A stretch of 64,000 nucleotides of DNA. It comes from Hysterium pulicare CBS 123377 (taxonomy: Eukaryota; Ascomycota; Dothideomycetes; Hysteriales; Hysteriaceae). Positions 46,905 to 58,283 of this stretch are shown here, one piece after another; within the stretch, counting starts at the first letter, position 1; every line of letters starts with the position of its first letter. The notes beneath the pieces were generated by a model, which searched no databases, was not told the DNA's origin, and worked only from the letters and a program-made list of their open reading frames with translations. The translations under genes were made by a program, and so were the position numbers. The stretch covers positions 1-64,000 of the forward strand of contig AJFK01000296.1 of assembly GCA_000467715.1 (NCBI GenBank). Reading direction: 5' to 3'.

Positions 46905-48974
46905 ATGTTAGCCTTCCACCGTGTGGGGAATTCAGCGTATCGAGATGTCCCGGGAGTCTACTCACACATCGTGGACCCGAATGAGCGGAGACGGATGGCT
47001 CTTGCGGAGCTTGATAAAGCAACTTTCGGATGGTACCACATAAGACTAATTGTCGTTACTGGAGTTGGTTTCTTTACCGATGCGTACAGTGTAAGCTTGT
47101 CGCTTCATGGCAGTGTAGTGGAGAGACTGACTTGTTGTTATAGTTGTTTGCAATAAACCTCACCACGGCTATGCTTGGCATCTTATTTTGGCAGGAATCG
47201 AACAATGGTAATATTCCACACTCCGCAGATACGGCCATTAAGATTGCGACATCTGCTGGTGCAGTCGTTGGCCAGATCGTTTTCGGGTATCTCGCCGATG
47301 TTCTTGGGCGAAAGAAAATGTACGGCATCGAGCTACTTATTATCATATCCGCCACACTGGGACAATCACTCTGCGCTCCTTCCAGATCCATGTCTTTCGT
47401 CGGCGTTATCATATTTTGGAGAGTGTTGATGGGCATAGGTATTGTTTCCCGTCACTAGCTGTATGCCATGTGGGTCAAAAATAAACTACCTAGCTAATAA
47501 GCGCCTGGCGATAGGTATTGGGGGAGATTACCCATTGTCAGCCGTCATATCTTCAGAATTTGCGAGCACTCAGTGGCGAGGAGCCATCGTTACCGCCGTA
47601 TTTGCTATGCAAGGTCTAGGTCAATTCGCAGGTAAACCTTTCACCTTCCCACCTTTCCACCTAAGATCCACCATCTCGGATGAGATTACTGACGATGATA
47701 AAGCTGCCTGTATGGCGCTTGTCATGACCGTTGCGTATAAAGATACTCTTAGACTCGTTCCATCGTTTTCGCAGTGCAATAGTGAGTGCCTAAAGTCAAT
47801 TGACACTATGTGGAGAATCATCATCGGATTTGGGGGCATACCAGGCTGGTAAGATCATCCGAAGCTACTTTTATAGCTGCTGTCCGCAAGAGGCTAACGT
47901 GATCCAAGGTTCGCTTTATATTATCGCTTGACTATACCTGGTGAGGTCATCCGAGGTTGGCTTGAGAGAAAGCTAATACCTTGCAAAAGAGACTCCGCGA
48001 TATACATTCGATGTGCTCTTTGACGTGGAGAGAGCAAGTGCAGATGCTTCCAAATATCGATCAGGAAGGAAGGGCGAAGGCACTTTTGATAAACTTAAGC
48101 GGGCTAAGGCCAGGCAAGAAATGATGAAATATCATACGTCACGCCCAACAGTCATGGAAGTTTTCAGATATTTCTCACACTGGAGAAATGGCTTGAAACT
48201 TGTTGGAACTGCAGGATCATGGTTCGCGTTGGACATAGCGTTTTACGGTAATGAACTCCCCTATGCATTCCCTGATCGTGTCTAATATGGCCTTTAGGTC
48301 TAAATTTGAACTCCTCGAGCGTCTTGAGTGCCATTGGCTTCACACAAGAGGGGAACGCATATACGATCCTCAAAAACGCTGCGGTCGGACAGCTCGTACT
48401 AATTTGTGCCGGAGCAATTCCGGGGTATTGGGTCACAGTAGCCACTATAGACTGGCTAGGGAGACGCCTAATACAGATAACTGGTTTCTGTATTTTGACT
48501 CTTCTCTTCGCAGTCATCGGATTCTATTTCGAAAATCTTTCAAAAGGGAATCTACTCGCGCTCTACATACTGTCTCAATTTTTCTTCAACTTCGGTAAGC
48601 CTGTTTCACTTTCAGTCGAATTTAAGATTAACGTTATAACAGGTCCAAACGCTACAACATTCATCACTCCGAGCGAAGTCTTCCCAACACGTATCCGCTG
48701 TACAGCCCATGGCATCTCCGCCGCATCCGGCAAAATCGGCGCAATCATCGCTCAGGTCGTGTTCGCTCCAATGGTCAAACGCGGTGCCACAGCGGCGAAT
48801 CCATCACCATGGCTTCACGGAGTCATGCAGGTTTTCGCTCTTTTTATGTTCTGCGGGATCCTCACCTCTTTTCTTGCTCCGGAGACCAAACGCCGCACAT
48901 TGGAGGACATAGCGGGCGAAAACAATGATGGGGACGTGTATGAACTCCAATTTCGATCTAATTTCTTTCGTTAG
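46905..48974 (+). CDS. Major facilitator phosphate:H+ symporter (PHO84-like)
   Basis: Eight exons: 46905-47090, 47144-47438, 47515-47631, 47704-47848, 47909-47940, 47990-48247, 48298-48594 and 48643-48974, 553 residues. Hydrophobic segments suit a 12-helix MFS protein. Family signatures of the PHS group (TC 2.A.1.9) are present: HIRLIVVTGVGFFTDAYS in helix 1, FGYLADVLGRKKMYG after helix 2, the diagnostic GIGIGGDYPLSAVISSEFAS, PETPRYT, WFALDIAFYGLNLN and FPTRIRCTAHGISAASGK, and a C-terminal PETKRRTLEDIAGE. Yeast Pho84 and Neurospora PHO-5 import inorganic phosphate with protons at the plasma membrane, and are normally induced in low phosphate. The protein looks intact. A glycerophosphoinositol (Git1-like) substrate is a less likely alternative. 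Confidence 0.94.
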
Positions 48975-50942
48975 GGCAAAAGGAGTTTAATCGGGTCGAC
49001 TTCTTCAACTCGGAAATGGGTTGCAAACAAGCACCTTAACTAAGCTTGATTGGATTTTTGGGCATGCTCTTCAGCGCGGCGTTACATATGATTTGGGAGG
49101 CAGGGAATCTTTTTTGTTCTGAACATCTTGTGATACCTTATGTAGACCATCCTGATGCGCCGTCAATGTCAAAAACATCATTCTTCTTCGCAGCCAAACA
49201 ATGTATCCTGTGAAGCCGTTATGGTGTAACCACATCCATTTTTCCCACCTTGCTCCGCATGCTGATCGAATCGTCCCAGCATCCAGGGACGAGACCTCCG
49301 GACACCAATGAACCTGGGGCCGAAATCTGATGAGACAACCTTACTTCTGCTGCGGTGGTATTACCTGGTTCGTGCGGTTCATTATTCCTTGCGCACATAC
49401 CATTCCGATGCCAAAGTTCCCGAACCGCACTACGGCAAGGACGGCTGGCCGGGTCGTGGCATTAAAAAGCATCGACATCCCACGCAGGCGTTCCGTGTCC
49501 CGCGCCTTTTCTGCTCTCCGCATTCCGTTCCCCTTGCTCTGTGCGCCCACGTGTAAGCGTTGTGTACTCCTAACCGACACCATTAATTGTTATAGAGACA
49601 GCTTTGCAATTTCGAGATGGATGGAATGATTATGTGCTTTAGGGAGGTTTCGGATCGAGAAATAGAAATAGAAAAAGGAAAGACCGGTGTGTAGAGCATG
49701 CATGGGGATCGTAAATTCTTGAACATTTAACTACGGTAACTGGTTCCTGCAGGAACCCTTTTAAATGTAGTGTAGTCACTTCACAAGCCCTAAATGTGCG
49801 GTACTCTTGTCTCCAGGCCTGTTCTTAGTGGTTATTCCGTATCTTTTTGCGATTATCAAAGAGAGCATGTTCACATATTCGATGGTAGGATTAGGAAAGG
49901 AAGCCAGCCCCGAAGTAGTTGGTCGAAGGCACGTGACTGAACTTGCAGCTCGGCGGAAATTTCCTCTTAGGACACGTTATCTAGAGATAACATTTTTCTC
50001 AAGCTGTTTTTAGGATGAAACTTACCACTTATGAAGATAAGTCTCGTGATGCCATTCATGGTTTGGAGGTCTGGAAAACTTTGGGGATGATCAGAGCTTT
50101 GGAACTCTTGCTTTGCTATTTATGCATTTACTATCTACATTCTTTACTCATTTTACCTATATGGAAGTGCCCACCAGGTATGCTTTGAATTTTTTCTCAT
50201 TCATTAAGATCAGGACTCAATCTCGAAACTTGAGGCCCCCATCCAAACCCCTCCGAACCTCAAATACTTTCAAGGCTGTGGCGCATTCTTTAGATACCCC
50301 ACTGGTAAACAATTTTCTGTCATAAACTACCGGAATAAGTTGTAGCAACATTTATCGACGACCGTCGTAAAGCCGCAGCTATGCTTTAAGGTCATTGCTT
50401 CTCTTCTCACTGCTGGATCCGCTTTGCGTTTCTTCTTCCTTCTTGCTTCTCCTGAAGAATTAACGTCGTGAATCGGCTGAGATTTTAGAGCAGACCCTGC
50501 AATAGCAAAGATCCACTACAGTCTTTGCATCACTCCCGAAGCTAAGCTAACCGCAAATCCCAGCTATCGCACTGGTAGATGACTGGGATTTGTGAAGAAG
50601 ATTTCGGTAAAGCTCAACCACGCGTAATCGGTGATTATATCTGAAGCTCCGGAATTTGACCTGAAAAGATACACAGTGTTGAGATGCCTCCCTTCGCGAA
50701 CATTCGGATGCGGCAGTACGTAGGTGGCGGAGGGAGGCCTTACTCCCCATTAATTAAAACCACACACTTCACAAGCGCGTTCAGCCCTGCGCCTTTTCTT
50801 TTAAGATAGACATTGCTATGTGAGTCGAACCTTGTCCTTTTAAACCAGTCATCTTCTCTCAAACCCTTCTGCCTTTCCGAACACTCCTTTCGTCTCTCCT
50901 TCTTCCATGTTCAGCCTGTGCTGATATATCAACCACCATAAC
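48975..50942. other. 2 kb region without recognisable genes
   Basis: Short frames only, several stop-rich AT patches and no family resemblance. With the two broken genes that follow it looks like a decaying stretch. Confidence 0.4.
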
Positions 50943-51996
50943 ATGTCCTGGACTTTCCTGCCTCGAGGCCCGGTGGTTCCAACTCCTATGGGTCGCACTT
51001 ACTATTACCGGACATTGCTTAGCTGCAAACGATACCCGCGCCTGCTACAACGTTACAAATGGCATCAATCCGACTTATCGTCCTTGCGTCAACCCTAATA
51101 CAAAAGCGGTGTCGCATTGTTGCAGTCTTACGGACACATGCTTAGGCGATACATTGTGCTTGAGTCAGTGGGGTACATTGATCGTAGGGACACGCACAGT
51201 GCCAAACTGGTTGACGATGCTAATGGCAAGGGAGATTGTCCAAAGTATTACGCGACGTGGTATAAGGGTAATGGAAGCTCTCTCCCTCTCAACACTATAA
51301 ATTTGGTGTTTACCGAACTATTTTTTGTTTTGCATTATATCCACATGATATACTTCCTACGCATCAAATAGACATCACCTCCTTCCTTCACACTGAAAAT
51401 CCCATACCCGAAAATGTTATCTGACATAATGATTCAAATGGGATCTGGCCAGACATAGGCCTCTGCAACGACGCAAGTTTCGGCTGGGAATTCTGCTGCG
51501 GTGTAAGCAAGGGCTATGATGAATGTTGCAGTGGAAGCACCTTCAAAATCAAGAATACCACAGACCAGTACTTGGTCCAGCGACCATGGGACCAAGACGT
51601 CGCCATCTCTTCAACCCCCTCTCCATCCTAAACTTCCTCTCCAAGGATTTCACAAATAACTACAGCAACATGTGCAGCTTCAAGTGGCAAGGAATATCAC
51701 AAGCCGCTAGGAATACGGCTACGAATAAGGGTAGGCATACCCTACTCGTCGCCATCGGGGCACTGTTCTGGGAACATCGCAAGAGGATACAAGCAGAGGC
51801 AAGAGTATCGCCATTGGTAGAAGCGGTCCAGAGTGGGGAATTCAGAGCCAGCCCGCAAAGTTGGTTTGAGCGAGGGACAAAATATGGTCCAATTGGAGGT
51901 ATACAGAGCCATGAAAATGCTAGAGCACCCACGAGTGAGATGGCATCGACGACGGAGGTGCATGAGATGGGACTTGACCGATCAGGTAGGAGGTAA
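50943..51996 (+). pseudogene. Remnant of a cysteine-rich secreted/membrane protein gene
   Basis: Several plus-strand pieces together resemble a Pezizomycotina family of single-pass proteins with a Cys-rich ectodomain that has no accepted name. The first piece has a hydrophobic leader (FQLLWVALTITGHCLAAND) then ACYNVTNG, CVNPNTKAVSHCC and CLGDTLCLSQWG, the S-x-CC / CL-x-LC signature. The reading then continues as VDDANGKGDCPKYY in another frame near 51,215. A third piece (from 51452) has DIGLCNDASFGWEFCCG and DECCSGSTFKI. A fourth (from about 51640) has a short hydrophobic stretch before FWEHRKRIQAEA, like a juxtamembrane cytosolic tail. No ATG is in frame with the leader. At least one frame change near 51,215 is not explained by a good intron; the change near 51,260-51,450 might be one. 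I call it decayed, not certainly dead. Confidence 0.55.
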
Positions 51997-52154
51997 CATA
52001 AAAGAAAGCTAGGTTGTCTACCGCTAATTCCCCTCACTCTTCTTTTCTGGCTGTAGGTTTCTCGTGATTCACGCTTGCCAGTCGCATTGTTTCAGCTCGA
52101 TTTGGCGTTGTTTCTTTGTTGTCGCGGAGGTCATTGGCTATTCTCTTCCGCACA

Positions 52155-52793
52155 ATGTCTCTTCGTCGATGTGGGAACAATGCAAGATTATACATTCATA
52201 TAGACACCTTCCTCTCTTCAACACCACATTTCACTCCATCCAAGTTCGCTCAAACCAAGCCTTACCTCCAATTAAGCGCCCTGCAAATCAATATGTCTTC
52301 CGCCTACGTCGTCCTCGGCCTGAAACCCGGGGCAACCTCCTCAGAGATTCGTTCAGCGTACAAGAAACTCGCTCTACAATACCATCCAGATAAGGCCAAC
52401 GTCAATAGCTCATCAGAAGAACAGAACAAGTTGATGTAGAAGTTCCACCAAGCTCAAGAAGCTTACGAAAACCTAACGAATGGACTACATCAGGGCGATA
52501 AGCTGGTATCGAAAGATCACAGTCGGCAAAAACAGCGGAGACATGAGTTCGAGTCTAAGAGGGAACGGGATGTAGGGGGTGAGCACCAAACAGTTGGGCT
52601 GAGTGTGAATGCTCGATTGATGCTTAATTCCAGCGCTGAAGAGTTGAGGGAGAAAGCCAAGGAGTTCTTGGAAATGGCCGACAGAATCAGACCCGTTGAT
52701 AAGGTGTTGTATGAGAAAATCTTTAATAAGTCTAACCATTTGATAGTAATGGCCGCCGTTAAAGAGAAGATGGAGAGGAGTAAGGGTGGATAA
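52155..52793 (+). pseudogene. J-domain (DnaJ-like) protein gene interrupted by one in-frame stop
   Basis: The frame from ATG 52155 (or the internal ATG 52293) to TAA 52793 is continuous for 213 codons except for one TAG at 52437-52439. Upstream of it stands a good J domain: [20 protein letters not shown], then [14 protein letters not shown] with the HPD tripeptide that stimulates Hsp70. Downstream, still in frame, come the rest of helix III/IV (KFHQAQEAYENL) and a charged helical region (EELREKAKEFLEMADRI). The stop falls inside the J domain between helices III and IV, so the normal product would be cut. No intron signal removes it. It could be a real null allele, a sequencing error, or stop readthrough (the following AAG is not a known readthrough context). 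Residues before 52293 may be leader. Confidence 0.8.
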
Positions 52794-53499
52794 AATAGTT
52801 GGCCCTCTATTGGCGATATTGTCACTATGCCGTTGAAATCCAGCTTGAGAATGAACTTAACAGGGAGGGGGACAGTAGACTGCTGGATCCAGTCCGGAAC
52901 TCTCCAAACAGGTCTGATTTGTTTAGTGGAGATTAAGAGAACGGGCAAATTTTAGCTCATGAAGTACGAGTATACTCCCAGTTTTATTTCATTTTCACTT
53001 TCACGCCTTAACTGATATCTGGATTTATGCGGGCCAGATACATTAATGGTCTTATGGATTGATGCTGTGAGGGCATTCACTTTTGCGGAGTTGCTAATGG
53101 TCGGCAACGCTACTTTGTTGGTACCGAAAAAAGAAATTACTGAAAGCGGAAAGGAAGTCGCATCCTGGACCAATCAGAGCCAGGCAATCAACATTCTCGG
53201 AGACATTCGTTTTCTCCCTCCTAACTTTTATAATGTCTCCGCTCCCCTCTATAACCATACAATAGAATTGATTTGAAAATAAACCTGGAATGTAAGTATG
53301 TACACAATTTTCTTATTGCCTAAAAATATCGTTTTCTCAGAAACAAAGTCTCCGAAAACTGTCCTGCCATTATCGACCGAAACACATAAATACTCCCAAC
53401 TCCCCTCCTCTCTGTCGCACTCTTATATTTAATTATATATACACATCCCCTTTCTGTCTTTCTGCCTATCTCTATCGTATCATCCGCCATCTCCTCATC
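52794..53499. other. Intergenic stretch with a 76-codon frame
   Basis: A plus-strand frame from ATG 53046 to TGA 53276 encodes 76 residues with no recognised motif; I do not call it. The 100 bp before 53500 are pyrimidine-rich (promoter/leader of the methyltransferase). Confidence 0.4.
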
Positions 53500-54434
53500 A
53501 TGTCTCCCTCCACCAACCCAGCTGCCCGTTCCTCTTACGCCCAATCCTACCTCCGCATGTCCGGCAACTGCACAATCCTCCTAGCCCGCCAAATGCTCTC
53601 TTTACTCCCATCCTCCTGTCCCATAACTCCTTCCTCCTACATCCTAGACTCAGCATGTGGTCCCGGAATCGTGACAGCCGAGATCAAGCGCCTACATCCC
53701 TCGGCCAAGGTCCTAGCGGCGGATCTTTCACCTGCCATGTTAAAGGAAGTGGAGGCTATGCAGATATCAGAGGGATGGCAAAGTGTCGAGACGAAAGAAT
53801 TAGATGTGAGGCTGTTGACGGGGGTGGAGGATAAGACGTTCAGTCATGTTTTTGCGAATTTGGGATTACCGGTGCCGGGGGATGATGAAGGTGGGATTAA
53901 AGCCTTGAGGGAGGCGTTTAGGGTTACGAAGGTTGGTGGTGTGGTTGTGTTTTCGACTTGGGCTGGTATGGTTACTTCTCTTTTTCACTCCTAATGTGAT
54001 TGAATTGACTAACTTGCTTACTATGATCAGACCGCGTATGGCCATCGGCCTTCCTCTCCACAGCTCGCACAATCCGTCCACGTGAAGAGCCAAAGAATCC
54101 CATGGCTCTATCATCTGATTTGCTCTCTGGCTCTTGGCTCCTTTCTCAGTTCGAGAAAGGCGGGTTTGGGAATAATGTCGAAATCCATCCCTGCACAACT
54201 TACACCAGCGCTGCGAGTCTAGATGAGCTGGTCGAAAATATGATGTTTGCGAAGGGGATGTTCTTTCCAGGGTACAGCGAAGAAGAACTGGGGTGGGTTT
54301 CAAAAGTGTTTGCGGGTGAGTTGAGGAAGTTGAGGACGTTTGAGGAGGTCGATGGGGGTGGTGTGAGGGTGGGGATGAAAGCTTGGATTGCGGTGGGGAG
54401 GAAGATGGGGGATGAAGATGAAGCAGTGTTCTAG
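53500..54434 (+). CDS. Class I SAM-dependent methyltransferase
   Basis: Two exons, 53500-53965 and 54031-54434, 289 residues, with a 65-bp GT-AG intron. The fold is a Rossmann methyltransferase: motif I YILDSACGPGIVTAEI (about 47-62), an acidic end of strand 2 at VLAADLSPAML, LDVRLL, motif IV FSHVFANLGLPV, and the post-strand segment ALREAFRVTKVGGVVVFSTWAD, where the intron sits. The C-terminal half is the variable substrate lid. This resembles the UbiE/Coq5-type and small-molecule methyltransferases common near fungal accessory genes. No targeting signal is visible. The substrate is unknown. Confidence 0.88.
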
Positions 54435-54725
54435 AGAGTTAGTTGTCTCGTTATACTCGTGCTATTGGTGATGAGATATCCTAGAACCTGATAGACCGTT
54501 GTAAACTTAAAAGAAGTTCTGCAGTTTATTTAGTGGATACTGCCTTGATACATTAGAGATATGCTTCTGAATTGGCTACAAGTCGATAATGTAGTATTGA
54601 TCTGTGCAGACCGCCCAGACCTCCCAAATTTACCTTTTTACCATGCCAAGGTACAATAACATTCACACTGAAACTTTTTATTATGGCACTAGAATCCCAT
54701 CCTGATTCAATCATTCGGCGCAAGT

Positions 54726-56130
54726 TCAACGATGCCGAGAGTAAAGCCTACCAAAGTCATGAGAATAACCAGTGGCTCTCCACTTATTCAACTTTCGAAT
54801 CATATCTTGAGAGCCCCAGTTCATAGTATCAGCATGTGACCAACGAACCTCCTCCCCGTTCTGACGATGATAGATCAATTTAGAAGAATCGGGTTCATTA
54901 ACATGAGCGGGACTACGGTTGACGTAAATAGTGCTGCCATCTGGGGTCGTGATCGTGAGGTGAAGGATACCATGAGACGTTGGGGTGGGTGTAGCTGGCT
55001 CGATTTGGCCCTCAGCAGCGCGACCGAGTTCGGAATTTGGAGTTAGAGGCTGCATTGAAGGGGTTGAAATCGAAGGTTGCGGACTGGTACGGGTTGGATG
55101 GGTGGGAGGGAATCGATGCACTGCCTTATGTCTCGCGGGAGGAGCGTCAGTTGCGAGATTGAGTCGAGATAACCCTCTAAGTACTATTGTCATTGGCTTA
55201 CAGCTCTGCTCTTGCGCCTGGGTCCAAGGGATATGAGACCAGTGGCGGCCTGGGCCTTCGTACCTGAGGTTGCCGGTTGGCACGAAGTCGTTGATGTATT
55301 CGAGTTTTCCGCTGCCGGCACGTCTCTTGCGTTGGCTGCGATGGTCATAGTAGAAGTCCTTGTCTTCGATTTGGATAGCGCCGCTCGAATAGACAACGAC
55401 TACCGAGTACTCATCAATCGACTGGAATTTTTTGGGAAGTTTCCAGAGATAGTCGGGATCGAGGAGGTATCGACCACTACCGCGTGCACTAGGTTCGGGG
55501 TATAACGGTAATTTGGATGGTGCTATGCTCAATCGTCAGTGTTAAGGTATCAGGTAAGGGGAGATCTTTTCAGTCACCCATCGGAAGGCCGAAGAAAGTC
55601 TTCAATCCAAGCTTCATAAGCATCACGTGCTTCTCGCTCAGGAAGTCTTCTGGGATTCCATGCATATTGCAATACCGCTTCCAGTGATCCCAAGTCTTGA
55701 TGTACGGAGCAACTGGGTCTCTCCCAAATTCGCGCATACGGCGTGTCATAATACCCGCACGGACTCCAAAATTGTTCTCGGGGTCATCCGGTAGGTACTC
55801 TTCAACCACATTCGGGGGAGAATGCAAGGTCCAGAATGTTCCATTGAACGGTTGAAGGAACCAGGAAGGGCGCCAAAGAAGGGAAGAGTTGTCACGGAAA
55901 GAGGTTAGAACTAGAAGGTCATGCTGTAGAGTCTTTAGATCGGGATTGCTGTTGATATCGGCTTGCGTGACATTGTCAGGGATGTGAACGAAAGCTTGGG
56001 TGGTGAACGTAAGGCGTGGAGATGGAGGCGGTGTGAGTGGAGAAACCGAAGGTCGACGTGGTACCGCAAACAAGTCTTTTTGGTGATGGTGAGTGAAATC
56101 ATCACTGTCGGGAGTAGTAACATGAGCCAT
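54726..56130 (-). CDS. Conserved-looking fungal protein of unknown function
   Basis: Two exons on the minus strand, 56130-55578 and 55522-54726, 449 residues, with a 55-bp intron (donor GTGACT, acceptor CATAG). I do not recognise a family. The N-terminal 70 residues are polar. A structured block (about 70-190) includes LLWRPSWFLQPFNGTFWTL, EEYLPDDPENNFGVRAGIM and TWDHWKRYCNMHGIPEDFLS. The second exon gives RYLLDPDYLWKLPKKFQSID and YSVVVVYSSGAIQIEDKDFY, a Ser/Thr/Pro-rich middle, and a C-terminal ILHLTITTPDGSTIYVNRSP with WSHADTMNWGSQDMIRKL. No signal peptide, membrane helix or catalytic signature is evident. It converges with the methyltransferase gene (about 290 bp between stops). Confidence 0.7.
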
Positions 56131-57686
56131 GATGTACCGCCTTTGGATTGGAAGTGGCAGAATCTTTCAAGGAGGAACCCTTAAAGTTGAAGAACTGTAG
56201 TCATAAGGAGACCTTGAAATAGCTTCATGTAGATGGGATGTCCAGAGACGAACGGACTTTTTATGGTGAGTAGAGTTTCTAGAACAGTGTAGTTTGTGGA
56301 AGATTTGAGCAAGCGAGGTCTGTAGAAGAACAATCAGCACGTGAGCTTGGCACATAATAGGGTGAAAGGTAAGAGGTTCACCAAAATTTCTAGAATCACG
56401 TCCGTGAAAGTCAAACCTATTCAACTATAGAGAGCATTCTGAAATCTTCATGTCTTCCTCTGTTGTGCATCAGTAATCATGAGTCGAAGGACCCCCAGAA
56501 TCTAATCAAAAGGATGAGATGAATAATGAAGTCACGGGATTCAAGAGCTCTACAAATCAAGAGCAATACTGTGTCTGTCCCCTTCCGCTCGCCAAGCAAA
56601 TCCAAGTACACAATATGGCCACATTCAGTCCACAAATGGACCTGGGACGTAGCTGAATGACTGATCCTGAGTTACCTTCCCCTGAAATCACGTGTATCGA
56701 ACAGGCTAGTCGTTTGTCATGAATCTAGCCTTCCACGAGGTTATATTAGAAATAGCGCACAGGATTTTGCTATGAGGTAACGTATAATGAAACTTTGGCC
56801 GGAACCTATATCACGGATGGTTAAGGGCATTCGAAAATGTCTTTTCAAGAAAGCATGCAGTCGGACCGTTTTGAAAGCGAGGGGAGAGAACGAAATCTAG
56901 AGGTCTCGGCCGTTGAGATATGAAGCAAGTAATCCGAGACTCGTGATGGATCAAAGACTTGCGGTCGTACTGCTCAGATTCCAGACAAACTCTGTAGTAG
57001 GATAGTATAGCATAGCGATGGTGTGCGCCTGTTGCCCACAAATGAGGAGTCTTCGTCTCCATCAAATGATATCGAAAATGATGAACGGAATTGAAGGATT
57101 GGCGGCTCCATATGCGATGAACCCGTTGAATCCCAGCAGCCAACAAAGTGTTACTTGCGAATCAAGTACATTCTCTCCCCTTAGATGAGTGGGTCGTAAT
57201 GTTCCCGGATAGCGTCGCAAATGTACTGCATGATGGATGAAAGTCAAACTAGGTGGCTTCTGCCATGGGAGGATCAAAGTTTCCGTGACCGGTACAGACG
57301 TCGTAGTGAGACTGTTGGAAAATGCAACGTACATCAGACAGTAACCATGAGCAGTTGATGCGTAGAATCTTGTCGAGGGCGTCGGTCAAGCTATTGCTCT
57401 GGTGTAACTTTTCCACCCCCCTCCCGAGGTTTCCCACCTACCGAGACTAGCTAGAATAATCCTTTTCTCTACTCTATTGAATTTTCAAAGAGACAGCAAT
57501 ACATTGATTGATGTCGTGGAAAACCAAGTTCTAAAATCACCGTGTCAGACAGTTTTGATAAGGATTAGAAGTCTCGGTAGGTGGGTAACCTCGGTAAGTG
57601 GGTGGGAACGTCAGGCAGTACATAAACCTCCTCGAAACATTCGAACCAACAACCAACCCTCGACAATCTTTCCGAAGCTCGCAAAC
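56131..57686. other. Divergent intergenic region containing an inverted-repeat element
   Basis: About 1.55 kb between the unknown gene and the MAPEG gene. Apart from the inverted-repeat element near 57,400-57,615, only short unsupported minus-strand frames are seen. Confidence 0.45.
57403..57614. mobile_element. Small element with terminal inverted repeats (MITE-like)
   Basis: Two 25-base arms, 57424-57448 and 57570-57594, are reverse complements with one mismatch (core CTCGGTAGGTGGG). Beyond each arm a degenerate second copy of the same CTCGG..GGGTGG unit extends the match to about 40-45 bases, so the ends fall near 57,403 and 57,614. The 120 bp between the arms codes for nothing recognisable. 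Structure and size fit a non-autonomous DNA transposon (MITE). The target-site duplication could not be fixed from one copy, so the exact limits are approximate. It lies less than 100 bp upstream of the MAPEG start codon. Confidence 0.6.
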
Positions 57687-58283
57687 ATGGTCCTCAACTA
57701 CTTAGTCTATGCAATTCCAGTCTACTGGATCCTCTCCATTTACCCTCATGCCTATGCAGTATGTTCGCCCAAATCTTAGAATATTCTCGTCGCCCGTTCA
57801 CGCTGGTCGACGCACTAACGAATTTTGATAGGCGTCTACGATAAAGAAAGGCAAACAATGGATACTGGGAGAACCGCAACTCACGTGGCGTCGACACGAC
57901 CGCAATGTACAAAAAGTCCGTGCCCGCTGAAGTCTTCGCCAAGTTCGAGAGAGCAGAGGCAGCTCACAAGAACGGGATGGAGAATCTGCCATTGTTCATT
58001 GGGGCGGTGGTCTTGGGGAATATGGCGAAACTTTCACCGAGTAAGTCCTTCTTAGATCCGCAAATGTGAAAGGCTCAAATGAGCTGTTGGACATTGGTCA
58101 GACACTTTGAATACCGCCACGGGTGTCTATCTAGGACTGAGGGTGTTGTACACGTATCTGTACATCACTACCACGGATCTGAAGAAGTCGTTTCGGCGGA
58201 GCGCAGTCTTGGCTGTTTCTTGTCTTATCCTGGTTGGTATGATCATCAAGGCAGGGAACGTCTTGGCCTATCAAGCTTTCTAG
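57687..58283 (+). CDS. MAPEG-family membrane protein (microsomal glutathione S-transferase-like)
   Basis: Three exons, 57687-57758, 57851-58040 and 58102-58283, 147 residues, the usual length for this family. Four hydrophobic helices: LNYLVYAIPVYWILSIYPHAYA, LPLFIGAVVLGNMAKL, ATGVYLGLRVLYTYLYI and AVLAVSCLILVGMIIKAGNVL. The family core FAKFERAEAAHKNGMENLP between helices 1 and 2 is strongly conserved in MAPEG (PF01124). Members conjugate glutathione to lipophilic substrates or act in eicosanoid metabolism; fungal ones are mostly uncharacterised. The first intron has two possible acceptors: TAG at 57831 (closest to the CTAAC) gives a frame that stops early, whereas AAG ending at 57850 keeps the frame, and I chose that one. 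Confidence 0.87.

Noticed and set aside
53046-53276. 76-codon frame between the broken J-domain gene and the methyltransferase
   Set aside because: Too short, with no motif or context; could be a fragment but cannot be supported.
57841-57860. One-base frameshift making the MAPEG gene a pseudogene
   Set aside because: An in-phase acceptor at 57850 restores an intact protein of normal family length, so an intact gene is the simpler reading.
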